Source: Schaalia odontolytica
Lineage (GTDB): Bacteria > Actinomycetota > Actinomycetes > Actinomycetales > Actinomycetaceae
DNA: 16,436 bases
Reading direction: 5' to 3'
Assembly: GCA_958415245.1 (NCBI GenBank)
Contig: CATYYP010000008.1
Coordinates: 1-16,436 of the forward strand
The translations under genes and the position numbers were made by a program. Below are positions 1-6,920 of this stretch, in pieces; position 1 is the stretch's first letter; each line of letters starts with the position of its first letter. The notes beneath the pieces are model-generated. The model was not told the DNA's origin and searched no databases. It saw nothing but the letters and a program-made list of their open reading frames with translations.

Positions 1-1086
1 CATCGCGATCGCCGAGGCGCTCTGGGTTCGAGAATCTACAATTCCGCCGTTTCCGCGGGCGAGAACCAGCAGGTCGCCGATGATCGAGGCACCGTCTCCG
101 GGGCCGATGAGCGCGCCCGTCTGGTCTCGCGAGAGGATCCACGCGCTCTCCCCCAGGACGTCGCGCCAGCGGGCCTCCACGTCGGCGGCGTGGCCCTCCT
201 GCGCGTGCACGTGCACGGCTCGTGTCTCGCCGGCGACGATGCGTACGCCCTCGCGCAGAGCGGGCGTCACGGCCACGTCCACGAGGGCGGAGTGCTCCAC
301 GTTAATCATGCCGTGGTCAGCCGTCATGACGGTTCGCACACCCGGGGGTAGGCCGCGCAGCAGCGCAGACAGCCCCGCGTCGAACTCTTCGAGGCAACCG
401 ATCCATGCGTCCGATCCGACGCCGGAGCTGTGGCCGGCGTGGTCGATCTCGGACCAGTAGAGGTAGACGACGGGCGTGCCGGCCCGCAGCTCGCGCAGGG
501 CGGCGCTCACGCGGTCGCTGAGCGACTCTGCGGGAACGTGGCGCGCTCCGCGCAGCGCCGCTCCCGTCAGCCCGGAACCGGCAAAGCGCGCGGGCGAGAT
601 GACGGCCGAGGACACGTCCGCTGCGGCGAGGCGCTCGAAGTAGGTGGGCGTGGGCTGCCACTCGGTGGGCGCCGGCCCGCCCTCCATGGCCAGCAGGTTC
701 ATGACGCCGCCACCGTAGGCAACGGAGAAGCCCACCATGTTGGTGGCGCCGGGGCGTGCACCCGTGCCGAAAGCCGTGATGGCCGCGGCCGTCGTCGAGG
801 GCACGACCGTGTGAATCGAGCGAATATCGTCTCGCACGCGGCGCAGCGTCGGTGTGTGTCCCAGGTGATCCTGGATCAGCTCGTACCCCAGCCCGTCCAC
901 GAGGATGAGAAGCACCTGATCAGCCCCGGCCTCGATCCCGAGGGCGCCGGCCGCTTGCGAGGAGGCACCGGGCAGGGAGGTATCGATTGACGAGAGGGCA
1001 CCAGCGATGACGTCCGTAATGACCGGATCGCCCGCGCCGGGCAGGTCGGCGCCGGGCAGGTCCAGCGTCAGTGCGCGCTCACTCAC
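1..1086 (-). CDS. Alkaline phosphatase superfamily / type I phosphodiesterase-nucleotide pyrophosphatase (partial, C-terminus beyond window)
   Basis: The reading frame is open from a GTG at 1086 to the left edge (362 codons, no stop), so the C-terminus is missing. The fold signature is clear: LILVDGLG near residues 60-67 (first metal Asp64), VPSTTAA near 96-102 (Thr nucleophile region), YWSEIDHAGH near 210-219 (Asp215, His219) and TADHGM near 255-260 (Asp257, His258). These are the two-metal ligands of the type I phosphodiesterase branch of the alkaline phosphatase superfamily, which hydrolyses phosphate esters or pyrophosphates. The substrate cannot be told from sequence. No signal peptide is evident, so it is probably cytoplasmic. 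Its GTG start overlaps the stop of the upstream DUF5998 gene by 8 bases (GTGAGTGA), implying translational coupling; GGGGAC a few bases upstream may help as a ribosome site. Family assignment is strong and specific function is unknown. Confidence 0.85.
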   Translation of the reverse strand, partial: MSERALTLDLPGADLPGAGDPVITDVIAGALSSIDTSLPGASSQAAGALGIEAGADQVLLILVDGLGYELIQDHLGHTPTLRRVRDDIRSIHTVVPSTTAAAITAFGTGARPGATNMVGFSVAYGGGVMNLLAMEGGPAPTEWQPTPTYFERLAAADVSSAVISPARFAGSGLTGAALRGARHVPAESLSDRVSAALRELRAGTPVVYLYWSEIDHAGHSSGVGSDAWIGCLEEFDAGLSALLRGLPPGVRTVMTADHGMINVEHSALVDVAVTPALREGVRIVAGETRAVHVHAQEGHAADVEARWRDVLGESAWILSRDQTGALIGPGDGASIIGDLLVLARGNGGIVDSRTQSASAIAM

Positions 1087-1615
1087 TGCGGGTCCCCATC
1101 AGGCGAGCGAGGTGATCGACGAAGACCATGGCCTCGTCGAGGGCATCCTGACCGTCGGCGGCCGCGGAGATGCGGAAGGTCATGTCGTCGGGGAAGGACG
1201 TGCCCGTCAGGCCGTGATCGGCCATGCAATTCGGGTCGTCACATCGGGCGGGCTCGAGCTCGAGGCGGCGCGCGCCCTTCAGGTCCAGGGCGATCGTCAT
1301 CTCGGACAGACCGCTCGCATTCTCGGGGTCCGTGTAGACCTCCATCGTGGAGTACCCGGCGATGTCACCCACGCGGTGCACGGCCGTCGCGATCGTCGCC
1401 GATCCGCCGTCCATCTCGTCGACATGGAGCTGAACGATGGCGCGGTCCGTCAGCGAGGCAACCGTCAGGTGCCGGAATACCGATCCGCGGTCGAAACCCG
1501 TATCCACCTGGCACAGCGTCGCAAGCGGCTCCGCTGCGCCCAGAGCGCGGCGCAGCGCACGCTGCACGGCCTTGGGGTAGAAGCCCCCACGTTCGATACG
1601 GGTCCATGTGTCCAT
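1079..1615 (-). CDS. DUF5998 family protein
   Basis: This is a 178-residue protein starting MDTWTRIERGG. An upstream in-frame ATG exists at 1735, but it lies inside parC on the other strand and would put the divergent promoters inside the gene, so ATG 1615 is preferred. The body matches my memory of the actinobacterial DUF5998 family, a conserved soluble domain of unknown function. A cluster CDDPNC (Cys125, Cys130) with His134 could bind a metal, but this is only a suggestion. No membrane segment or signal peptide is seen. It overlaps the following phosphodiesterase gene by 8 bases and so forms a two-gene unit with it. It is divergent from parC across only 67 bases. A -10-like CACAAT ends 6 bases before the ATG, suggesting a leaderless mRNA. 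The biochemical role is not known. Confidence 0.78.
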   Translation of the reverse strand: MDTWTRIERGGFYPKAVQRALRRALGAAEPLATLCQVDTGFDRGSVFRHLTVASLTDRAIVQLHVDEMDGGSATIATAVHRVGDIAGYSTMEVYTDPENASGLSEMTIALDLKGARRLELEPARCDDPNCMADHGLTGTSFPDDMTFRISAAADGQDALDEAMVFVDHLARLMGTRSE

Positions 1616-1621
1616 GCCCCA

Positions 1622-1650
1622 ATTGTGCCCCGAAGCGGCGCGCCAGTCGA
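1622..1650 (-). promoter_or_regulatory. Putative promoter of the DUF5998-phosphodiesterase unit
   Basis: On the minus strand, TCGACT (1645-1650; 4 of 6 matches to TTGACA) and CACAAT (1622-1627; 4 of 6 to TATAAT) are separated by 17 bases. The -10 ends 6 bases before ATG 1615, so the transcript would start at or next to the start codon. The -35 overlaps that of the divergent parC promoter. Seen by eye only. Confidence 0.4.
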
Positions 1651-1675
1651 AATGAGCGCCAAGCCGCGCAATAAT
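1647..1675 (+). promoter_or_regulatory. Putative leaderless promoter of parC
   Basis: TCGAAA (1647-1652; 4 of 6 to the -35 consensus) and AATAAT (1670-1675; 5 of 6 to the -10 consensus) are separated by exactly 17 bases. The -10 ends 7 bases before the parC ATG at 1683, and no Shine-Dalgarno sequence is present, so translation of a leaderless mRNA is the natural reading. Leaderless mRNAs are common in actinobacteria. Confidence 0.5.
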
Positions 1676-1680
1676 TGCGC
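1666..1680. promoter_or_regulatory. Perfect palindrome overlapping the parC -10
   Basis: GCGCAAT-A-ATTGCGC is a perfect inverted repeat with 7-base arms and a 1-base centre. It ends 2 bases before the parC start codon and contains the proposed -10. It could be an operator for a dimeric repressor. With a leaderless mRNA it could not form an RNA hairpin, because most of it would not be transcribed. Confidence 0.4.
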
Positions 1681-1682
1681 GT

Positions 1683-4151
1683 ATGGCTAAGAAGGACCAG
1701 GTCGTCGACATCCCTGAGAAGGACGAGAACATCACAGAGATCGACGTGTCCGATGAGATGCGTGGGTCCTTCCTGGAGTATGCCGTCTCGGTGATCTACG
1801 CGCGTGCGCTCCCCGACGCGCGCGACGGCCTCAAGCCCGTGCAGCGCCGCATCCTGTTCCAGATGGACCAGATGGGGCTGCGCCCCGACAAGGGACACGT
1901 GAAGTCCCAGCGCGTCGTCGGCGAGGTCATGGGTAAGCTCCACCCGCACGGCGATTCCGCGATTTACGAGGCCCTGGTACGCCTCGCACAGCCCTTCAAC
2001 CTGCGCGTTCCCCTGGTTGATGGACACGGTAACTTCGGCTCTCTGGACGACGGCCCGGCCGCCGCGCGTTACACCGAGGCGCGCATGGCGCCCGCCGCTC
2101 TGGACCTGGTGACGGGCTTGGACGAGGACACGGTCGATTTCGTCCCCAACTACGACAACCAGTTCATGCAGCCGGACGTCCTGCCGGCGGCCTTCCCCCA
2201 GCTGCTGGTCAACGGCGCCTCGGGCATCGCCGTGGGCATGGCGACGAATATCGCCCCGCACAACCTGTCGGAGACGATTGCTGGTGCCATTCACCTGCTG
2301 GATAACCCGTCAGCGTCGGTCGCCGACCTCATGCGCTACATCCCCGGCCCCGACCTGCCCGAGGGCGGCGTCATCGTCGGCCTCGAGGGCATCAAGGAAG
2401 CCTACGAAACCGGACGAGGCGCGTTCAAGACCCGTGCGAAGGTCCAGATCGAGCGCGTGACTGCCCGCAAGATGGGCATTATCGTCACGCAGCTGCCCTA
2501 CATGGTCGGCCCGGAAAAGGTCATCGAGAAGATCAAGGAAAACGCGAACGCAGGACGCCTCAAGGGCATTTCCTCGGTTCAGAACCTCACCGACCGTATC
2601 CACGGCCTGCGCCTGGTCATCGAGGTGAAGAACGGTTTCAACCCCGAGGCCGTGCTCCAGCAGCTCTACCAGCGCACGCCTCTGGAGGATTCCTTCTCGA
2701 TCAACGCGGTGGCGCTCGTGGGCGGCCAGCCGCGCACGCTGGGCCTCAAAGAGATGCTGCAGGTCTTCCTGGATCACCGCCTGGACGTCACGACGCGTCG
2801 CAGCCGCTTCCGCCTCAAGAAGTGCGAGGATCGCCTGCACCTGGTCGAGGGCCTGCTCATCGCGATCCTGGACATCGACGACGTTATCGCCATCATTCGT
2901 TCCTCCGATGACGCGGAGATCGCGCGCGAGCGCCTCATGACGGCCTTCGACCTGTCCGAGGCCCAGGCCAACTACATCCTCGAGCTGCGCCTGCGTCGCC
3001 TCACGAAGTTCTCGCGCATCGAGCTGGAGACCGAGCGCGATGAGCTGCTGGCGAAGATCGCGTCGCTGCGCGAGATCCTGGAGGATCCGGAGCTGCTGCG
3101 CGCGCTCGTGAAGAAGGAGCTGCGCGAGGTCTCGGATCGCCTGGGTACGCCGCGTCGCACGCTGCTGCTGGCCTCGACGGGCACGCCCGTGGGAGCCGCG
3201 TCCGACGATGCCGCACTGGCGGCCCTACCGTCGGTGTCGCGTTCCGGTAAGGGCCTTGACCTGCAGATCCCGGACGACCCGTGCGTCGTGGTCCTGTCCT
3301 CCTCGGGCGGTCTCGCCCGCGTCGAGGGCGGGGATCCCCTGGAGCCCGGTCCGCGCGCGGCGTCGGACGGCTGGCGCGTGCAGCTGCCGTCGACGGCCCG
3401 ATCGCAGGTGGCCGTGGTGACAGAGGACGGCGTTGCCCACCGTATCGACGTCGTGGACTTGCCGGCGCTCCCCCGCTTTGAGACGGGCTTGTCGCTCGCC
3501 GGTGCGATGCCGTCGTCGCTGCTGCTGCACACGGACGTTCCCGCGGTGGGTCTGCTCGACCCCGAGGGCACCGACGTGGTCGCGATGGGCACGGCTCGCG
3601 GCACGGTCAAGCGCCTACGCCCGGACGTACTGCAGCGCGACGAGTGGGAGGTCATCGCCCTGGAGGACGGCGACCGTCTCGTGGGCTTCGATCGCTGCTC
3701 GGACGAGGCGGACCTGGTGTTTATTTCGTCGGACGCGCAGCTGCTGCGCACCCCCGCAGCGAAGGTGCGCCCGCAGGGCCGCACGGCCGGCGGCATGGCC
3801 GGCATGAAGCTGAACCCTGGGGCCGAGGCCCTGGGATTCTGGGTGGTCGAGGCTCCCATCGACGCCGTCGTGGTAACGGTGGCCGCGGCGCTGGGCGCGC
3901 TGCCGGGCACGGGCCAGACAACGGTGAAGGTGACGCCTTTCGAGTGCTACCCATCCAAGGGCCGAGGCGGTCAGGGCGTGCGCTGCCAGCGCTTCCTGCG
4001 CGGCGAGGATCGACTCGATATCGCGTGGGTCGGCACGAAGCCGGCACGGGCCGCGTCCGCGGACGGTTCTCCCGTGGAGCTGCCCGCAGAGGATGAGCGC
4101 CGCGACGGCTCGGGCGTGCCGATCACTTTCGCGATTGCGACGATCGGCTGA
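1683..4151 (+). CDS. parC: DNA topoisomerase IV subunit A (ParC; GyrA/ParC family)
   Basis: This 822-residue type IIA topoisomerase A subunit cleaves and rejoins DNA and works as an A2B2 enzyme with the ParE encoded at 9086-11206 to decatenate daughter chromosomes and relax DNA. The N-terminal breakage-reunion domain is complete: [10 protein letters not shown] near 47-56, [10 protein letters not shown] at 87-96 and the catalytic Arg129-Tyr130 in AAARYTEAR. In the quinolone-resistance region, Ser92 and Glu96 match the wild-type, susceptible-type residues of ParC. The C-terminal beta-pinwheel starts near residue 495. Instead of the gyrase box QRRGGKG it has only a degenerate KGRGGQG at 759-765, which favours topoisomerase IV over gyrase. 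ATG 1683 is chosen because the -10-like AATAAT lies 7 bases upstream; there is no ribosome site. The gene ends before a strong hairpin. Whether a separate gyrA exists cannot be seen here. Confidence 0.9.
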   Translation: MAKKDQVVDIPEKDENITEIDVSDEMRGSFLEYAVSVIYARALPDARDGLKPVQRRILFQMDQMGLRPDKGHVKSQRVVGEVMGKLHPHGDSAIYEALVRLAQPFNLRVPLVDGHGNFGSLDDGPAAARYTEARMAPAALDLVTGLDEDTVDFVPNYDNQFMQPDVLPAAFPQLLVNGASGIAVGMATNIAPHNLSETIAGAIHLLDNPSASVADLMRYIPGPDLPEGGVIVGLEGIKEAYETGRGAFKTRAKVQIERVTARKMGIIVTQLPYMVGPEKVIEKIKENANAGRLKGISSVQNLTDRIHGLRLVIEVKNGFNPEAVLQQLYQRTPLEDSFSINAVALVGGQPRTLGLKEMLQVFLDHRLDVTTRRSRFRLKKCEDRLHLVEGLLIAILDIDDVIAIIRSSDDAEIARERLMTAFDLSEAQANYILELRLRRLTKFSRIELETERDELLAKIASLREILEDPELLRALVKKELREVSDRLGTPRRTLLLASTGTPVGAASDDAALAALPSVSRSGKGLDLQIPDDPCVVVLSSSGGLARVEGGDPLEPGPRAASDGWRVQLPSTARSQVAVVTEDGVAHRIDVVDLPALPRFETGLSLAGAMPSSLLLHTDVPAVGLLDPEGTDVVAMGTARGTVKRLRPDVLQRDEWEVIALEDGDRLVGFDRCSDEADLVFISSDAQLLRTPAAKVRPQGRTAGGMAGMKLNPGAEALGFWVVEAPIDAVVVTVAAALGALPGTGQTTVKVTPFECYPSKGRGGQGVRCQRFLRGEDRLDIAWVGTKPARAASADGSPVELPAEDERRDGSGVPITFAIATIG

Positions 4152-4171
4152 CGCTTTCCTCACGTTGAAAG

Positions 4172-4209
4172 CGGTGGGGTGGCCGGAATTTCTCCCGGCC
4201 ACCCCACCG
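4172..4209 (+). terminator. Intrinsic terminator hairpin after parC
   Basis: A perfect 15-bp stem (4172-4186 with 4195-4209, mostly G/C) closes an 8-base loop, AATTTCTC. It begins 20 bases after the parC stop. The sequence after it (TTATCTATG) is only moderately T-rich, so it may work in both directions, as expected between convergent genes. Confidence 0.75.
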
Positions 4210-4231
4210 TTATCTATGTCGTCGTGCGGAT

Positions 4232-4271
4232 ATGGGTGTGGGCCCAGCCAATCGGCCGGGCCCACACCCAT
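4232..4271 (-). terminator. Hairpin terminator after the sugar kinase gene
   Basis: A 14-bp perfect stem (4232-4245 with 4258-4271) has a 12-base loop that can form a small inner GCC/GGC stem. It lies 22 bases beyond the kinase stop codon on the minus strand. It has no T-run, and it sits back to back with the parC hairpin 22 bases away. Confidence 0.6.
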
Positions 4272-4292
4272 CAGTTGAGGAACGCTCCCCCG

Positions 4293-5243
4293 TCAGCCTC
4301 GCAGCGTCGGGTCGGCGGCCAGGATGTCGGCGACCTCCTCGCGCGTGGGCGAGTACGCACCCTGGTGCAAGATGGTGATGCCGGAGGTAATGATGCCGCG
4401 GTGGATGGCGGGCAGGATCTGGTCCCACGAGGCGTCGCGCAGGCGCTGCTTCGCCTCACTCGACCCCAAGAGACCCGCGTCCACCAGGCCGGAGATCAGG
4501 CCAGCCATGAGCGAGTCACCCGCGCCCACGGTGTCCACGAGTTCGACATCCAGCGGGTCGACGACGAGCATGTCGCGCTCGGCGGCTGCCTTGATGTAGA
4601 CGCCCCAGGGGCCGCGCGTGCACAGGATCAGCGACGGGCCCGACTGCGACCACTGGCGGATAACATCCTCGACGGGGCGGCCGGGGTACAGCCACTCGAG
4701 GTCCTCGTCCGACGCCTTCACGACGTCCGCGAGGGCCACGATCGCCTCGATGTGGGGGCGGGCCTCGTCGGGCGTACCCAGGAGAGCCGGGCGGATGTTC
4801 GGGTCGTAGGAGACGGTGCCGCGGATGGCCTGGCGCTTGACGGCGGCCAGCACCTTGTCGGCGCCGGGCTCGACGACGACCACGTAGGAGCCGGTGTGGA
4901 CGTGCCCGACAGTGTCCGGGTCCTCGACGGCAGGAACGTCCCACGAGAGGTCGAACTCGTAGGTGGCGTGCCCCTTCTCGTCGACGGCAGCGTGGGCCAC
5001 CGTGGTGAACTCGGCGCCGTCACTGCCGGGCGTCAGGATGACGCCGGCGGCCTCGGCGTGAGCGCGCACCTTGTCGCCGCGAGCGTCACGGGCGAACCAC
5101 GTCGCCAGCTCGGATTCGTGGCTGAGCCGGGTCAGGCCGGCGGCAACGTTGAGCATCGATCCCCCGACAACTTCGACGGGTTCACTGTTTGGGCGGGTGA
5201 TCTCGTCGATGAGAGCTTCCCCGATGTTCACGATCCTAGTCAT
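4293..5243 (-). CDS. PfkB family carbohydrate kinase (fructokinase-like)
   Basis: This 316-residue ribokinase/PfkB-family enzyme transfers phosphate from ATP to a sugar in the cytoplasm. Visible marks are the N-terminal MTRIVNIGEALID start, the sugar-side GG motif at 27-28 (GGSMLNVA), DPNIRP at 147-152 and the ATP/anion-hole signature DTVGAGDS at 237-244, with catalytic base Asp243. The length is normal for the family. The DPNIRP segment and overall form resemble fructokinases, but the substrate (fructose, ribose or a keto-sugar acid) is not fixed by sequence. Its ATG overlaps the stop of the upstream transporter by 8 bases (ATGACTAG), and there is no strong ribosome site of its own, so translation is probably coupled. 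The pair reads as uptake followed by trapping of one sugar. Confidence 0.9.
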   Translation of the reverse strand: MTRIVNIGEALIDEITRPNSEPVEVVGGSMLNVAAGLTRLSHESELATWFARDARGDKVRAHAEAAGVILTPGSDGAEFTTVAHAAVDEKGHATYEFDLSWDVPAVEDPDTVGHVHTGSYVVVVEPGADKVLAAVKRQAIRGTVSYDPNIRPALLGTPDEARPHIEAIVALADVVKASDEDLEWLYPGRPVEDVIRQWSQSGPSLILCTRGPWGVYIKAAAERDMLVVDPLDVELVDTVGAGDSLMAGLISGLVDAGLLGSSEAKQRLRDASWDQILPAIHRGIITSGITILHQGAYSPTREEVADILAADPTLRG

Positions 5244-6702
5244 TGGTCAACCCCAGCTTCTCTTCCATTTCTTCGAGCGGAATGCCCTTGGTTTCGGGCA
5301 TGACCTTCAGGACCCAGAATAGCTGACCGACCATCGCGAGGAAGAAGATTCCAAAAGCGTAGCCACCTCCGAGTTTATCGGTGAGCACAGGGAAGGCGTA
5401 GGTGGTAATGAAGGCGAACACCCAGTGCGTGAGCGAGCCCAGGGACTGGCCGCGGGCACGCACACGGTTGGGGAAAATCTCCGAGATGAACACCCAGATA
5501 ACTGAGCCCTGGCCGAAGGCGTGCGAGGCGATGAAGCCGAGCAGTCCGAAGAGGATCAGCCAGACGGGAGCGGCGCTGCCCTCCTCGAAGTAGCCGTTCT
5601 CGTATGCGAACATCATGCCCGCCAGGAAGCCGAGCGAGATCAGGTATCCGATCGAGCCGACGATCATGAGCTGGCGGCGGCCGATGCGGTCGATGACGGT
5701 GAGGGCGGCCATCGTGGCGATCAGGTTCATGAGGCCGACGATGACAGATCCGATGTAGGGGAAGGCATCGCCCAGGACTGCGGCGCCGCCCGCAAGCTTC
5801 ATGACCTTGGGCGCGTAGTAGAGGATCGCGTTGATGCCCGAGAGCTGGTTGAACATCGCGATGCAGAAGGCCATGAGGATGACCTTGCGGTAGCGGCGCG
5901 TGAAGAAGGCAACCTTGCCGCCGGCGGCATCCTCGGCGATCTGTGCCTTGATTTCGCCGATCTGCTCGTCGCATTCAGATTGAGAGGCGGTGAGACGCTC
6001 GGAAATCTTCACAGCAAGTTCTTCGCGGCCGTGCGAGAGCAGCCAGCGCGGCGTCTCGGGGACTGTGGCCAAAAAGAGTAGGAAGAACACGGCGGGCACG
6101 GCCATGACGCCGAGCATCCACCGCCAGGCAGTCTCTTCGTGCGCGATTTCGCGGATGATCGCGTTCGAGGCGTAGGCCAGGAGGATACCGAAGACGATGT
6201 TGAACTGGACGAGGCCGACCAGGCGTCCGCGCACACGTGCGGGCGCGATCTCGGCGGTGTAAATGGGCGCCACAACGGAGGACAGGCCCACGCCGACGCC
6301 GCCGAGGAAGCGGAAGATCATGAAGAAGGTGATCGGGAACGCAGACGAGGCCGACACCGTTCCATCCGCTGCGCTCACCAGCGTGGGCAGCGGGGCCAGG
6401 GCGGTAGCGAGCGCTCCGAGGCCAAAGAGGATACCGATCCAGAAGAGGACGGGTTTACGGCCGAATCGGTCGGCCAGGTTACCGGCGATGATTGCACCGA
6501 GAATCGTACCGATCGTCGCGATCGCGACGATCATGCCTTCGCCCGTGGAGGACAGGGCGTAGAGCTCGGTGAGTTTTTCTTCCGCGCCGGAGATGACGGC
6601 GGTATCAAAACCGAAGAGCAGGCCGCCGAGAGAGGCGACGATGGCGCTTCGAATGACCAGGGGCGGAATGGATCGAGATGGTGCTGACGACTGAGATGTC
6701 AT
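5236..6702 (-). CDS. MFS sugar porter (XylE/GLUT-like sugar:H+ symporter)
   Basis: This 488-residue inner-membrane transporter of the major facilitator sugar-porter family is expected to have 12 membrane helices. Diagnostic motifs are GGLLFGFDTAVISG in helix 1 near residues 26-39, DRFGRKP and DRIGRR at the start of the two half-repeats' cytoplasmic loops, VPETPRWL in the central loop, QLSGINAILYY in helix 7 and PETKG before the C-terminus. The helix 1 Asp33 corresponds to the proton-coupling Asp27 of E. coli XylE, so proton symport is likely. ATG 6702 is preferred over an upstream ATG at 6735 because GGAG lies 5 bases before it and the extra 11 residues look unlike a transporter N-terminus. 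It overlaps the PfkB kinase by 8 bases. An operator-like palindrome lies at 6778-6795. The transported sugar is not known. Confidence 0.92.
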   Translation of the reverse strand: MTSQSSAPSRSIPPLVIRSAIVASLGGLLFGFDTAVISGAEEKLTELYALSSTGEGMIVAIATIGTILGAIIAGNLADRFGRKPVLFWIGILFGLGALATALAPLPTLVSAADGTVSASSAFPITFFMIFRFLGGVGVGLSSVVAPIYTAEIAPARVRGRLVGLVQFNIVFGILLAYASNAIIREIAHEETAWRWMLGVMAVPAVFFLLFLATVPETPRWLLSHGREELAVKISERLTASQSECDEQIGEIKAQIAEDAAGGKVAFFTRRYRKVILMAFCIAMFNQLSGINAILYYAPKVMKLAGGAAVLGDAFPYIGSVIVGLMNLIATMAALTVIDRIGRRQLMIVGSIGYLISLGFLAGMMFAYENGYFEEGSAAPVWLILFGLLGFIASHAFGQGSVIWVFISEIFPNRVRARGQSLGSLTHWVFAFITTYAFPVLTDKLGGGYAFGIFFLAMVGQLFWVLKVMPETKGIPLEEMEEKLGLTND

Positions 6703-6777
6703 GCTGGCTCCGCACTGTGGGGAGGGGACGCGCATGGCGCCGAGGCCGTTCCTGCCTCTATCGCGAGCCTAAGAATT

Positions 6778-6795
6778 TAATTGGTCGGACAATTA
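6778..6795. promoter_or_regulatory. Operator-like palindrome of GntR/FadR type upstream of the sugar operon
   Basis: TAATTG-GTCGGA-CAATTA is an inverted repeat with perfect 6-base arms. Its core, TGGTCGGACAA (6782-6792), fits the TNGTNNNACNA pattern known for FadR-subfamily GntR regulators. It lies 75 bases upstream of the transporter start. A weak minus-strand promoter (TTGTCC within the palindrome, TAGGCT just downstream, 15-base gap) would be blocked by a bound repressor. The regulator gene is not in this window. Confidence 0.5.
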
Positions 6796-6883
6796 GGACC
6801 TAGGGAGCGGTTATGTGAAAACTGGAAGGAAAATGGGAGAAAAAACGCGCACCGACAAAGAAAAAGTAACGACGGTAACACAA

Positions 6884-6905
6884 GTGGATGCACGGAAACA
6901 TCCAC
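6884..6905 (-). terminator. Possible terminator after the second GNAT gene
   Basis: The inverted repeat GTGGATG / CATCCAC (6884-6890 with 6899-6905) has an 8-base loop and begins 15 bases past the stop codon at 6921 on the minus strand. The following minus-strand sequence, TTGTGTTACC, is mildly T-rich. The stem is short (7 bp), so this is a weak call. The surrounding stretch, 6796-6905, is notably A-rich for this genome and holds no gene I can support. Confidence 0.4.
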
Positions 6906-6920
6906 CATGCGAAACGACGG

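Noticed and set aside
2061..2075. Possible quinolone-resistance changes in parC.
   Set aside because: Ser92 and Glu96 are the wild-type residues, so nothing indicates target mutation at the main positions.
1365..2294. A 309-codon minus-strand frame spanning the DUF5998 gene and the start of parC.
   Set aside because: It crosses the divergent promoter region and reads out of frame through both genes.
2972..3910. A 312-codon minus-strand frame inside parC.
   Set aside because: It is Ser/Arg-rich with no domain, wholly inside a gene with clear conserved motifs.
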